This document shows, piece after piece, positions 1 to 6,925 of a DNA stretch of 15,578 nt (the first letter of the stretch is position 1; the number at the start of each line of letters is the position of its first letter). The position numbers and the translations under genes were made by a program. The stretch is from JBGPBY01 sp041481485 (GTDB taxonomy: Bacteria; Acidobacteriota; Terriglobia; 20CM-2-55-15): the NCBI GenBank assembly GCA_041481485.1, contig JBGPBY010000126.1, positions 1 through 15,578 on the forward strand. The letters are read 5' to 3'. The notes under the pieces are model-generated. The model was given only the letters and a program-made list of their open reading frames with translations. It was not told the DNA's origin and did no database searches.

Positions 1-129
1 CTTCAAACGCAGCCAGGCATGGTTTGAATCACAAAAACCGGACAGGTTTAGGTTCGCACCCCTGTACCGAAATCGTTTGAATTCCCCAATGATTTAGGGG
101 GTATGTCAGGAGTTCTGAATATACAGTTT
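1..129. other. Left-edge intergenic sequence, no confident gene
   Basis: No recognisable gene is seen. Two small imperfect palindromes are visible: 39-46 against 61-69 (CGGACAGG with CCTGTACCG) and a CCCC/GGGG pair at 84-87 and 97-100. Plus-strand frame 2 is open from the window edge to a TAG at 95-97 (31 codons), so the tail of a gene lying to the left cannot be excluded. A run of that length is expected by chance and the residues match no family I know. The stretch could also be the decayed end of a mobile element, but nothing proves it. Confidence 0.4.
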
Positions 130-351
130 TCCCAGCCGCGTTAGCGGCGGCAGTTCCTTAGCCCCTGGCGTGAGCCGGGGGCTTATGAATCCATGAAATT
201 CAGAGTGCTGTAGGCACGACAGACCGGGCATCATTACGCCTGACGAATTCGCTGGATCTGTCGTGCCTACGGCACTTTGTGTGGTGCTGTGATTCTTTAC
301 CCCCGGCTCACGCCGGGGGCTAAGGAACTGCCGCCGCTAACGCGGCTGGGA
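130..351. repeat. Large nested inverted repeat made of REP-like hairpins
   Basis: The left arm (130-223) and right arm (257-351) are close reverse complements. The match is near-perfect at the outer part (130-181 against about 300-351) and at the inner part (about 206-223 against 257-274), with a more diverged piece between. The spacer is about 33 nt. Each arm contains three short self-complementary hairpins: CCGC-GTTA-GCGG, GCCCC(T/C)GGC-GTGA-GCCGGGGGC, and GTGC(T/C)-GTA-GGCAC. The DNA can therefore fold as one long hairpin or as six small ones. It lies 63 nt beyond the stop codon of the last gene of the oxidase-assembly operon, so it may also end or stabilise that transcript. The layout resembles REP/BIME elements moved by RAYT-type Y1 transposases, but no such transposase is in the window. 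Confidence 0.85.
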
Positions 352-360
352 CCCCGGGGA

Positions 361-392
361 CCAGGGAATTACGGCGCTTACGCGTCTGGGAC
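361..392. repeat. Degenerate tandem copy of the outer repeat module
   Basis: Positions 372-392 match 332-352 at 18 of 21 bases, in the same orientation and offset by exactly 40 bases. The preceding 10 or so bases (GGGAATT against GGAACT) align more loosely. This looks like a decayed third copy of the outer hairpin module of the neighbouring inverted repeat. It lies between that repeat and the stop codon of the DUF420 gene. The remaining bases up to 414 hold nothing recognisable. Confidence 0.6.
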
Positions 393-414
393 TCGACGGT
401 TGGTCCGCAAAGAA

Positions 415-831
415 CTACATACGATACAGCATCAGGTAGACAATGACGCCGGTGACGGAGACGTACATCCAGAGCGGAAAAGTCCAGCGGGCGATGCGGA
501 CGTGTTTGTCGAAGCGCGACGTGAAGGCCAGATACGCAGTTCGCAACACCAGAGGCAGTATCACCGCTGCCAACGCGATGTGGGTACTCAGGATGAAAAT
601 GTAAACGTGATGAATCCAGCCTTCTTTAGTAAAGGGCACGTGGCGGACGTAGTAGTGGTAGATCAAATACGATGTCAGGAATAGCGTACTGGAAATCAAA
701 GCGCCGATCATGCACGTCTTATGTGCTCGAATGTTTTTGTTCCGAATAAAGTAATAGCCTGAGCCGAGGAGAATCGCTGCAGTCAAATTCAGCGTGGCAT
801 TGAGAGCGGGAAGGTCGGATATCGACAACAT
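415..831 (-). CDS. DUF420 family membrane protein (YozB/CtaM-like)
   Basis: A 138-residue integral membrane protein with four to five hydrophobic segments (about residues 10-28, 41-60, 75-97 and 115-135). It has the family features of DUF420: a charged HKTCM loop after the first segment, a conserved YH(Y)Y pair near residue 60, HHVYIFILSTHI in the third segment and a WTFPLWMYVSVTGV C-terminal segment. In Bacillus and Staphylococcus the relatives YozB/CtaM are needed for, or linked to, maturation of haem-copper oxidases. The start ATG lies 5 nt after the stop of the Sco1 gene, so it is the last gene of the operon. The conserved histidines could bind haem or copper, but that is an inference. 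Family assignment is firm; exact function is not. Confidence 0.88.
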   Translation of the reverse strand: MLSISDLPALNATLNLTAAILLGSGYYFIRNKNIRAHKTCMIGALISSTLFLTSYLIYHYYVRHVPFTKEGWIHHVYIFILSTHIALAAVILPLVLRTAYLAFTSRFDKHVRIARWTFPLWMYVSVTGVIVYLMLYRM

Positions 832-836
832 ATCAA

Positions 837-1385
837 TCAGAGCAGCGACTTTGCGTCGCGGACGAGGCGATCCAGTTCAGGCTCTTCGTCCATTGAGTAG
901 TAACCCCGGATGCGCCCCTGCTGATCGACCAGTGCGAATCGCACGCTGTGGGTAATGGGCTCAACTTCCGTTCCGGCCGTATCATCGATGGCCAGTTTGA
1001 AACCGTCCTTCGACAGCCGGTACAACGCCTCTTTGTTGCCGGTCAGAAACCACCAGCGATTCGGATCGGCGCCGTACTTTTTCGCATATGCGGCAAGGAC
1101 ATCAGGCGTATCCCTTTGCGGATCCACTGAAAACGACACCAGGTGAATCTGGGTCGGCAGCATGTCCTGAAGTTTGCGCATCTTTTCGGTCATCAGCGGA
1201 CAGAACCCGCCGCAGCTGGTGAATACAAAATCGGCAATCCAGACTTTGCCGGCCAACTCCTGGCTTTTCACTTCGCGGGAACTGCGTTCGATGAAGGTAA
1301 ATTCCGGAACATTGTTCATCACGGGAAGTTCAGTCTTCCGAACACATGATGTAAACAACACCACGAGCAAGATTGCGCGTTTCAT
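837..1385 (-). CDS. SCO1/SenC family copper chaperone for cytochrome oxidase
   Basis: A 182-residue thioredoxin-fold protein that in this family delivers copper to, or reduces, the CuA site of cytochrome c oxidase subunit II in the periplasm. The copper ligands are all visible: C58 and C62 in the TSCGGFCP motif and H146 in PITHSVRF. Also typical are FSVDPQRDTP (about 85-94) and the C-terminal GRIRGYY. The N terminus is a short basic plus hydrophobic stretch ending in LFTSC, a near-lipobox with C14 as the likely lipidated cysteine. The reading frame stays open far upstream, to about 1766, but that part overlaps the permease gene and lacks family similarity. The ATG at 1385, placed 8 nt after the permease stop, is therefore chosen. 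It is the sixth gene of the operon. Confidence 0.93.
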   Translation of the reverse strand: MKRAILLVVLFTSCVRKTELPVMNNVPEFTFIERSSREVKSQELAGKVWIADFVFTSCGGFCPLMTEKMRKLQDMLPTQIHLVSFSVDPQRDTPDVLAAYAKKYGADPNRWWFLTGNKEALYRLSKDGFKLAIDDTAGTEVEPITHSVRFALVDQQGRIRGYYSMDEEPELDRLVRDAKSLL

Positions 1386-1393
1386 ATCGTTTT

Positions 1394-2164
1394 CTACGTT
1401 GGCCGCCGTGTCATGACAAGGGATGCAAGGAAGACTATGGCTCCGAAAGTAATGGTTACAGCGAGTGATAGCGTCACCGGAGGGAGTCCCATTGCCGCTG
1501 CCGCGCTCGATCCATACATCGCCCACCGGACTGCGGCAAGCCCATATGTCAGGGGATTCACGGTAATGAGCGCCTTCATCCAGAATGACGCATTGCTGGC
1601 GGGGAATACCGCGCCGGACAACAGCCACATCGGTATCAGCAACGTCATCATGATGGCGTGGAACCCCTGCGAAGAATCCAATCTCCAGGCGATGATGTAG
1701 CCGAGGCCGGTCAGGCTGAAGGCCACCAGAGCCATCATCACGATCGTAATCGGAATGATGTGCCATGAGAATCCGACAAGCGGCGCCAGAAGTACGAAGA
1801 GAATGCCCTGAATCAATCCGAGAGCCGTCGCGCCAAGCAATTTACCAAAGACAAATGACGAGCGGGGAATCGGAGCGACGAGAACCGCCTGCAGAAATCC
1901 TTCTTTCCGGTCTTCGATAATCGAGATCGTCGCAAAAATCGAAGTGAACAACAGAATCAGAACGACCGTTCCCGGAAAGTAGTATTCCAGATAGCTTCCG
2001 CTTTCCGGGCCGGCCGTAAACGACTTTCCAACGCCGGAACCCAGGAACAGCCAGAAGATCAACGGCGTACCCACGGCAGAGAAAATGCGCGACCGGTCGC
2101 GCAGAAAGCGAACGATTTCCCGGCGGCACAACGTTGAAGCACTTAGCAGAAACGAACTGTTCAC
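1394..2164 (-). CDS. ABC-2 type transporter permease in oxidase-assembly operon
   Basis: A 256-residue polytopic membrane protein of the ABC-2 family (DrrB/NodJ/YadH-like). The amphipathic start containing FLRDRSRIFSAVGTPLIFWL is followed by about six hydrophobic segments. The family signature region ISIIEDRKEGFLQAVLVAP lies at about 82-100, and LLIPMWLLSGAVFPASN at about 173-191 is the typical LSGxxFP element. Translation starts at a GTG whose last two bases overlap the TGA of the ATPase gene (GTGA), a classic sign of coupling. It pairs with the ATPase upstream to form one exporter. The substrate is unknown. Its position between ctaB and the Sco1 gene suggests a part in oxidase maturation, comparable to NosFY in nitrous-oxide reductase copper-site assembly, but a drug- or lipid-type exporter is equally possible from sequence alone. 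Confidence 0.88.
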   Translation of the reverse strand: MNSSFLLSASTLCRREIVRFLRDRSRIFSAVGTPLIFWLFLGSGVGKSFTAGPESGSYLEYYFPGTVVLILLFTSIFATISIIEDRKEGFLQAVLVAPIPRSSFVFGKLLGATALGLIQGILFVLLAPLVGFSWHIIPITIVMMALVAFSLTGLGYIIAWRLDSSQGFHAIMMTLLIPMWLLSGAVFPASNASFWMKALITVNPLTYGLAAVRWAMYGSSAAAAMGLPPVTLSLAVTITFGAIVFLASLVMTRRPT

Positions 2165-3093
2165 TGATCCTCCCAGAAGCGATGGCCTGTGCGCGCGATG
2201 AACACATCTTCCAGTGTAGGCCGCGACAGACTGACGGAGTCGATTAAATCGGGAAACGCGTCGACGATGTGGCTGATGAATGTGTGTCCCTGCTGCTTTT
2301 CGACCCTCAGACTGCCATTCAACACTGTCGGCTCTATCGAGAATTTCTCCCGGATTGCGGCGCTCAGTTTTTCAGGTTCTTTGGTCGATATTGCGATCAC
2401 GTCGCCACCGATTTCCTTCTTCAGGGATTCCGGTGTGCCGAATGCCACAACCTGACCCAGATTGAGTATCAGCACATGATCGCTTCGATCGCCTTCGTCG
2501 ATCAGATGTGTCGTTACCAGAACGGTGACATTCTCCTTCTCCCGCAGCTTTTGCAGATAGAGCCAGAGGTCTCGGCGTGCGCCAGGATCGAGTCCAACCG
2601 AAGGTTCGTCCAGGATCAGCACTTCCGGCCGATGAAGCAAACCTTTTGCCAGTTCGACGCGTCGGGCCAGACCTCCGGAGAGAGTCTCGACCCGGCTGGC
2701 GGCGCGATCGGCAATCATCAAACGCTCCATCATTTCATTCACGCGGTCGGCCAGAGTTTTACCCCGAAGTCCGTAAAGCTGTCCGTGATAGCGCAGATTC
2801 TCCAGCACGGTGAGTTTCTTATCGAGGCTGGGATTCTGAAAGACGACGCCAATCCGGCTGCGGACTTCATTGGCCTGCGTCCGAATATCGAAGCCCACGA
2901 TTTTCGCCGTTCCATCTTTGGGAATCAGTGCCGTCGACAGAATTTTGAAAAGAGTTGTTTTGCCACCGCCATTCGGTCCGAGCAGAGCAAAAATCTCGCC
3001 TCGCTGGACTTCAAAACTCACATTGGACAGTGCCCGCCGGGAGCCATAGTCATGGGTGAGATTGAGAACCTGGACGGCGGCTTCCTTGTTCAA
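2161..3093 (-). CDS. ABC transporter ATP-binding protein (DrrA/CcmA type)
   Basis: A 310-residue cytoplasmic ATPase. It has a Walker A at 39-47 reading GPNGGGKTT (usual form GPNGAGKTT), a Q-loop FQNPSLD, an ABC signature LSGGLARR (usual LSGGQ), Walker B plus D-loop VLILDEPSVGLDP and the H-loop TTH. The last 80 or so residues form the extra C-terminal region (DUF4162-like) seen in DrrA-type exporters and end with the characteristic LEDVFIARTG. All residues needed for ATP hydrolysis are present. The start codon is TTG, 5 nt after the ctaB stop, with AAGG about 10 nt upstream as a plausible ribosome site. No ATG is available near the conserved N terminus. It is fourth in the oxidase-assembly operon and couples to the permease by a 4-nt overlap. 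Confidence 0.92.
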   Translation of the reverse strand: MNKEAAVQVLNLTHDYGSRRALSNVSFEVQRGEIFALLGPNGGGKTTLFKILSTALIPKDGTAKIVGFDIRTQANEVRSRIGVVFQNPSLDKKLTVLENLRYHGQLYGLRGKTLADRVNEMMERLMIADRAASRVETLSGGLARRVELAKGLLHRPEVLILDEPSVGLDPGARRDLWLYLQKLREKENVTVLVTTHLIDEGDRSDHVLILNLGQVVAFGTPESLKKEIGGDVIAISTKEPEKLSAAIREKFSIEPTVLNGSLRVEKQQGHTFISHIVDAFPDLIDSVSLSRPTLEDVFIARTGHRFWEDQ

Positions 3094-3098
3094 AGCGT

Positions 3099-3974
3099 TT
3101 ATACCTTATCGATCATCATGAGCAGGAGCAGGGCGGGCAGATACAGGATCGAAATCCTGAGGAGCCGGTGCGCATGCGTGTTGGAACGGAAGAGCGCGAC
3201 CGCCGTCCCGTAGCCGAGGTAAATGAATCCCAGCAGTATCGCGCCGTAAAAGTAAATCGTGCCGGTGGCGCCGAACATCGTCGGCAGCAGGCTGATTGGA
3301 ATCAGAATCGAGCAAAAGAAAATGATCTGCCTGCCGGTATTGACGCCGCTGGAATGCATCACGAAACCGCCGCGGGCGTAGTCTTCAGTGAAGATCCATG
3401 AGATCGCAAAGAAGTGCGGCATTTGCCACAGAAACAAAATCGCAAACAACGAAAGTGCGACAACGTCGATATTGCCCCGTGCTGCGGTCCATCCCATAAG
3501 TGGAGGCACTGCACCGGGAAGAGCTCCAATCAGTGTGCAGAACGCCGTTCGGGTCTTGAGTGGCGTATAGACAAAAATATACGCGGCCAGTGTCAGCGCA
3601 CCGAGAAAGCCAGTGATGACATTGACAAATAAAGTCAGATACGCCGTGCCGGTAATGGCGATGGCGACCGAAAAGATGAGAGCTTCAAACGGTTGCACGC
3701 GCCCTTCCGGCAGCGGGCGCGAACGCGTTCGCAACATCCGCGAATCCAGCTCCCGTTCCAGATACTGATTCAGCGAGCTGGCTCCGGCTGCTACCAGCGC
3801 AGTTCCGACGATGGTATGGAGAAGCACGGTCAGCTGCAAACCACCTTCGGACCCCATATAGAAACCCACAATGGTCGTGATCAGGACCATCAGGGTAATC
3901 CGGGGTTTGGTGAGTTCAATGAAATCGGCAGCGCGTACCCGGCGTGTAGTGAGCCCTAATTCGGTTACCGCCAT
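3099..3974 (-). CDS. ctaB: Haem O synthase (protohaem IX farnesyltransferase)
   Basis: A 291-residue UbiA-family membrane prenyltransferase that adds a farnesyl group to haem B, giving haem O for haem-copper oxidases. It starts with the usual DFIELTKPRI element (about 18-26). The first polyprenyl-diphosphate/Mg site is NQYLERELDSRMLRTRSRPLP, beginning at N69 and D77; the middle acidic residue is Glu (E73), where Asp is common. YTPLKTRT follows at about 136-143. The second site region WQMPHFFAISW..EDYARGGF lies at about 183-204. About eight or nine hydrophobic segments fit the family. The frame is open 40 codons further upstream, but that part overlaps ctaA and has no family similarity, so the ATG at 3974 is chosen. 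It overlaps the end of ctaA by 10 nt. Confidence 0.96.
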   Translation of the reverse strand: MAVTELGLTTRRVRAADFIELTKPRITLMVLITTIVGFYMGSEGGLQLTVLLHTIVGTALVAAGASSLNQYLERELDSRMLRTRSRPLPEGRVQPFEALIFSVAIAITGTAYLTLFVNVITGFLGALTLAAYIFVYTPLKTRTAFCTLIGALPGAVPPLMGWTAARGNIDVVALSLFAILFLWQMPHFFAISWIFTEDYARGGFVMHSSGVNTGRQIIFFCSILIPISLLPTMFGATGTIYFYGAILLGFIYLGYGTAVALFRSNTHAHRLLRISILYLPALLLLMMIDKV

Positions 3975-4951
3975 GCTGCGACTCTCTTTGAAATCATTCC
4001 GTATGCACGAAGTGTCAGGAGTACGGATGTTCCCAGCACCAGCGCTCCGGTCGCGACGTGCGCCGTTGTGATCAGCACGGACTTTTGACTCCACACCGTA
4101 CTGGCTCCCAATAGCAGTTGGACCCAGAGCAGCGAAAACAGCAGCGTTGCCGGTCTGCGCAGCAGGGAGTAATCGCGATACTCGTTCCGCACCCGGTAAA
4201 ACGTCCAGACAATCATGGACGCCACCATCAAGGCGCCAACACGATGAGAAAAATGAATTGCGACGTGACTGGAAGTGAAGTGCGGAATGATTCGTCCGAA
4301 GGACAGTGGAAAATCTTTAATTGCGAGTCCCGAATCGGTATGCCGCATCAAGGCACCCAGAAGCAGCTGAATATAAATGGCGCCGGTTGTCATGGCGCAA
4401 AGAATAGGGAGACGAATTGACGTGAGGGAATGGTCCGTGTACGAAACCCGCGGTAGCCCTTGTTTCCATTGCGGCGATGTGAAAAGCGCAATGGAAATGA
4501 TGAGGCAAAAAAATGTCTGTGCCAGACATGCGTGCGCCATCGAAATTGCCGTGGGAAGCAGGAACAATACAGTCAGTCCTCCCAGAACCCCCTGAGCGAT
4601 GACGGTTCCCAGTGCCGCAACAGCGAGGTTTCGGACCCAACGGCGCCTTTCCGTCAGGCAGGCCCACGCCGCCAGGATAACGGTGAGGAAGCCGACAAAC
4701 GAAGCGACCAGACGATGGCTGTGTTCGTAGAAAATCCCGCCCACCCACTTGGAGAACGGAAACGTGTACATGTTCCATCCATATGTCGTGGGCCAATCGG
4801 GAACCGACAGTCCGGATTGAGTACTGGTGACGAGTCCGCCGACAAAGATCAGAAATGCGGTGCAGCAGGCGGTGAAGAGGGCGAATCGGTGCAACCCGAT
4901 GTTTTCGCCCTCCTCATGGAGCGATTCTGCAACGCGAACGTTGCCTGACAT
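3965..4951 (-). CDS. ctaA: Haem A synthase (COX15/CtaA family)
   Basis: A 328-residue eight-helix membrane protein that oxidises the methyl group at C8 of haem O to a formyl group, making haem A. The four conserved haem-ligand histidines are visible in their usual helices: H79 in EHSHR (with the conserved E76), H140 in MAHACLAQ, H236 in HFSHRVGA and H298 in TAHVATG. Family features TQSGLSVPDWPTTYG (about 44-58) and TDSGLAIKDFPLSFG (about 205-219) mark the two internal halves. The disulfide-forming cysteine pair found in the first outer loop of Bacillus CtaA is absent here (no Cys between residues 44 and 70). The start ATG lies 2 nt after the stop of the cupredoxin gene. CtaB next door supplies the substrate. 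Confidence 0.96.
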   Translation of the reverse strand: MSGNVRVAESLHEEGENIGLHRFALFTACCTAFLIFVGGLVTSTQSGLSVPDWPTTYGWNMYTFPFSKWVGGIFYEHSHRLVASFVGFLTVILAAWACLTERRRWVRNLAVAALGTVIAQGVLGGLTVLFLLPTAISMAHACLAQTFFCLIISIALFTSPQWKQGLPRVSYTDHSLTSIRLPILCAMTTGAIYIQLLLGALMRHTDSGLAIKDFPLSFGRIIPHFTSSHVAIHFSHRVGALMVASMIVWTFYRVRNEYRDYSLLRRPATLLFSLLWVQLLLGASTVWSQKSVLITTAHVATGALVLGTSVLLTLRAYGMISKRVAAWR

Positions 4952-4953
4952 TC

Positions 4954-5751
4954 CTAGTTGCCGGACTTCGTGTCAGTTGACTTGAACTTGAAATCGAGCA
5001 TGGCTTTGTCGCCGTCTTTGACTTCAACCATGGCTGTCTGCTTTCCGTACTTCTCGTGGATGGCCGTGAGTTCATATTTCCCGGCCGGCAGCTTTAACTC
5101 ATACTTGCCGCCGTCTCCACTGACGGTGCCAAACGGATGCGTGAGCACTGCGATAAACGCGCCCATCCACTTATGGACGTCACACTTTACCGGAAGCAGA
5201 ATTTCTTCGTGGTCGAATTTGTGATTGGCGACCATGTCTTTCACCGGCTGCCCCTGATTGAACGGCGCGTTGCCGCTGCTGGGATCCGGGAATGCATGAA
5301 TGTTATGCAACGTGTCATCGCTGTTTTTAATCTGCAGTTCCTGATTCACCTGAACAACCAGGGCATGCGGAAGATAGTGGCAATCGTGCTGGTCGATAAG
5401 CACAGGCGTTGACGGCGGAGCATAATTCTTGCCAACGACATCCCCTTTGCTCACATAGATGATGACGTTTGCCAATCCTCCGTCTTTCACCACTGTTTCT
5501 TCGCTGAATATCGGGTTTTTGCACATCGGATCCTGACTTGTTTTGATTTGTTCAGGTTTGGGAACCTCGCCTTCAAAGGCAATTTTTCCACTGACAGTTG
5601 CCGTCGCTGCAGGCGGCGGAGCGGCTCCGTCAGAGTTGGCATTTGTACCGGTAGGGAGTGGGGGAATGCCGTCATCTTTCGAACTGCAGGCGGCAAAGAA
5701 GGCAAAGACAAGAAGCAGGGCAGAACCGGCCACGAGCGAAAGTCTACGCAT
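4954..5751 (-). CDS. Cupredoxin-like lipoprotein with type-1 copper site
   Basis: A 265-residue exported protein that heads the operon. The signal peptide ends in a lipobox FFAAC with C22, followed by a low-complexity Pro/Ala/Thr linker to about residue 51. The beta-rich domain (about 52-205) carries a plastocyanin-type copper site: H149 (or H152) in NSDDTLHNIHAF, then C190, H193 and M196 in KCDVHKWM. C77 (DPMC) and C124 (CHYLPH) are conserved in relatives and could form a disulfide. Residues about 207-257 form a second small beta domain like carboxypeptidase regulatory regions (GKYELKLPAGKYELTAIHEKYG). A GGAG ribosome site at 5758-5761 lies 6 nt before the ATG. Likely roles are electron carrier or copper donor for the oxidase at the outer face of the membrane. 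The copper site is seen; the partner is inferred. Confidence 0.88.
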   Translation of the reverse strand: MRRLSLVAGSALLLVFAFFAACSSKDDGIPPLPTGTNANSDGAAPPPAATATVSGKIAFEGEVPKPEQIKTSQDPMCKNPIFSEETVVKDGGLANVIIYVSKGDVVGKNYAPPSTPVLIDQHDCHYLPHALVVQVNQELQIKNSDDTLHNIHAFPDPSSGNAPFNQGQPVKDMVANHKFDHEEILLPVKCDVHKWMGAFIAVLTHPFGTVSGDGGKYELKLPAGKYELTAIHEKYGKQTAMVEVKDGDKAMLDFKFKSTDTKSGN

Positions 5752-5821
5752 GATGTTCTCCAGTTATAAAGAGTAAGAGTCACTAAGGACGCCTATTGAA
5801 CCACCCAATATGATATCTGAA
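5752..5821 (-). promoter_or_regulatory. Leader of oxidase-assembly operon, ribosome site clear, promoter unclear
   Basis: These 70 bases separate the aldo/keto reductase stop from the cupredoxin start and should hold the operon promoter if it is not read through from upstream. The GGAG ribosome site at 5758-5761 is the only clear element. A TTATAA-like box at 5764-5769 lies too close to the ribosome site to act as a -10 for a transcript that keeps it. A TTGATT at about 5820-5825 has no well-placed partner. No convincing -35/-10 pair was found. Confidence 0.3.
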
Positions 5822-6922
5822 TCAAGGGTCTTCGAACAGCTTTGCAACGGCGGCAGGGTCTGGAGCGGACTGGGCCACTTCCAGGTTCTCATCGACGTGC
5901 ACGGTGCGGCTCATACCGACAAGGCCGGTAGTGATTCCGGGAGTGGAGCGAACAAACTGAATGGCACGCTGGGCATCGGTTTTCAGTCCCGGCAATGTTT
6001 CGGAAACCACCGGTGGAAGCCCCCGGGTCAACTGGCTCTGAAGAATACTTGCGCTGGCAATGACGGTGATTCCCAACTGGCGGCACGCCTGAAGAATCGT
6101 CAGTGGATGCGCGTCGACGATTTGCGTGGGGCGGGTAAACGCCTCCGGCATGGCCAGATTGTAAGGAAGCTGAACGAATCGAAAATGATGGTTATCTGCC
6201 GCGATGGAATGCGCGCAAAGCACCGCCGCTTCCAGGGACAGGGAGTCCCGTGCATCCGGCGGGACGCGGAACCCGTTCCATGTCGCCAGCCCATAATGCC
6301 GGATCTTTCCTTCCTGGACGGCCAGTTCGAGAAACTCGAATGCCACACGCAGCCGCTGGATGAATTCATCGCGGTCGATATCGGTAAGCTGAATCTCCGG
6401 ATTGTGAATATAAAAGATATCGATGCAATCGACGCCCAGGTTCTTCAGGCTTCGGTGAAGCTGATCATTGAGATAGAGCGGCGTCATGCAGTGACTGCCG
6501 GCGGTGATGTCGCAACCGTCAAGAATGCCGCGCGCAATGAAGGTGTCCTGAATGTAGTGGCGTGGATCATCGGGAGCATCGCCGTCAAAGGTCAGATATC
6601 CAGCCTTGGTGGCAACAATCAACTCGTCGCGCCGGGCGGTATCGGAAGCAATGAGTCCACGAAGGGCTTTCCCGATGGAACGCTCGCTGCGCTGAAATCG
6701 ATAATTGATCGCAGTGTCGATGACGTTTACGCCGCCTTCGATGGCATGCACCACCGCCGAGCGATAGGCCTCGTCAGTATCCGCGTCCGCTTCGCCGAGA
6801 TAGGTGCCGACCCCGATGGACGATAGTAAAAGACCCTGCGCCTCCCGGAAGTGTTCAGGCGCAAGCTTTCCCTTGAATCTTTTTGCGAATCGCCGTGTTC
6901 CTTCAGGTGTTGCTGACGTCAT
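5822..6922 (-). CDS. Aldo/keto reductase family oxidoreductase
   Basis: A 366-residue cytoplasmic enzyme of the aldo/keto reductase superfamily, which reduces carbonyls with NAD(P)H in a TIM barrel. The catalytic tetrad is visible: D69 and Y74 in VIDTAINY, K106 in ATKAGY and H173 in FYIHNPE. The conserved start of the barrel (SSIGVGTYLG, about 34-43) and the cofactor-binding end (TTGLVGMSRTVHVDENL, about 331-347) are also present. It is slightly longer than the roughly 320-residue norm, with extra residues at 110-140 before the HCMTPLYL helix. The gene stands alone: 155 nt from the upstream operon and 70 nt from the downstream one. The ATG has no ribosome site, but a TATAAA box ends 5 nt before it. 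The substrate cannot be read from sequence. Confidence 0.92.
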   Translation of the reverse strand: MTSATPEGTRRFAKRFKGKLAPEHFREAQGLLLSSIGVGTYLGEADADTDEAYRSAVVHAIEGGVNVIDTAINYRFQRSERSIGKALRGLIASDTARRDELIVATKAGYLTFDGDAPDDPRHYIQDTFIARGILDGCDITAGSHCMTPLYLNDQLHRSLKNLGVDCIDIFYIHNPEIQLTDIDRDEFIQRLRVAFEFLELAVQEGKIRHYGLATWNGFRVPPDARDSLSLEAAVLCAHSIAADNHHFRFVQLPYNLAMPEAFTRPTQIVDAHPLTILQACRQLGITVIASASILQSQLTRGLPPVVSETLPGLKTDAQRAIQFVRSTPGITTGLVGMSRTVHVDENLEVAQSAPDPAAVAKLFEDP

Positions 6923-6925
6923 GGG

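Noticed and set aside
39..69. T-arm-like GGTTCGCACC, possible tRNA
   Set aside because: The 5-bp T stem does not form, and no anticodon or acceptor stem is present in the surrounding bases.
277..684. 135-codon plus-strand open frame starting in the repeat
   Set aside because: It begins inside the palindromic arm and runs antisense to the DUF420 gene. The product is low-complexity and matches nothing.
1386..1766. Long in-frame N-terminal extension of the Sco1 gene (open to 1766)
   Set aside because: It lies over the permease gene in another frame, is rich in His/Arg/Asp without family similarity, and the ATG at 1385 gives a normal signal sequence and Sco1 length.
1394..3093. ABC pair read as a dedicated antibiotic-resistance exporter (DrrAB)
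   Set aside because: The similarity is at family level only, and the operon context points to oxidase biogenesis. No resistance or biosynthesis genes are nearby.
2269..3213. 314-codon plus-strand open frame
   Set aside because: It is antisense to the ABC ATPase, with Cys/His/Gln-rich non-family sequence, and crosses into ctaB.
3975..4094. 40-codon N-terminal extension of ctaB
   Set aside because: It overlaps the conserved 3' end of ctaA and has no CtaB similarity. The ATG at 3974 matches the family start.
5810..6826. 338-codon plus-strand open frame
   Set aside because: It is antisense to the aldo/keto reductase, which has a full catalytic tetrad. The antisense product has no recognisable domain.
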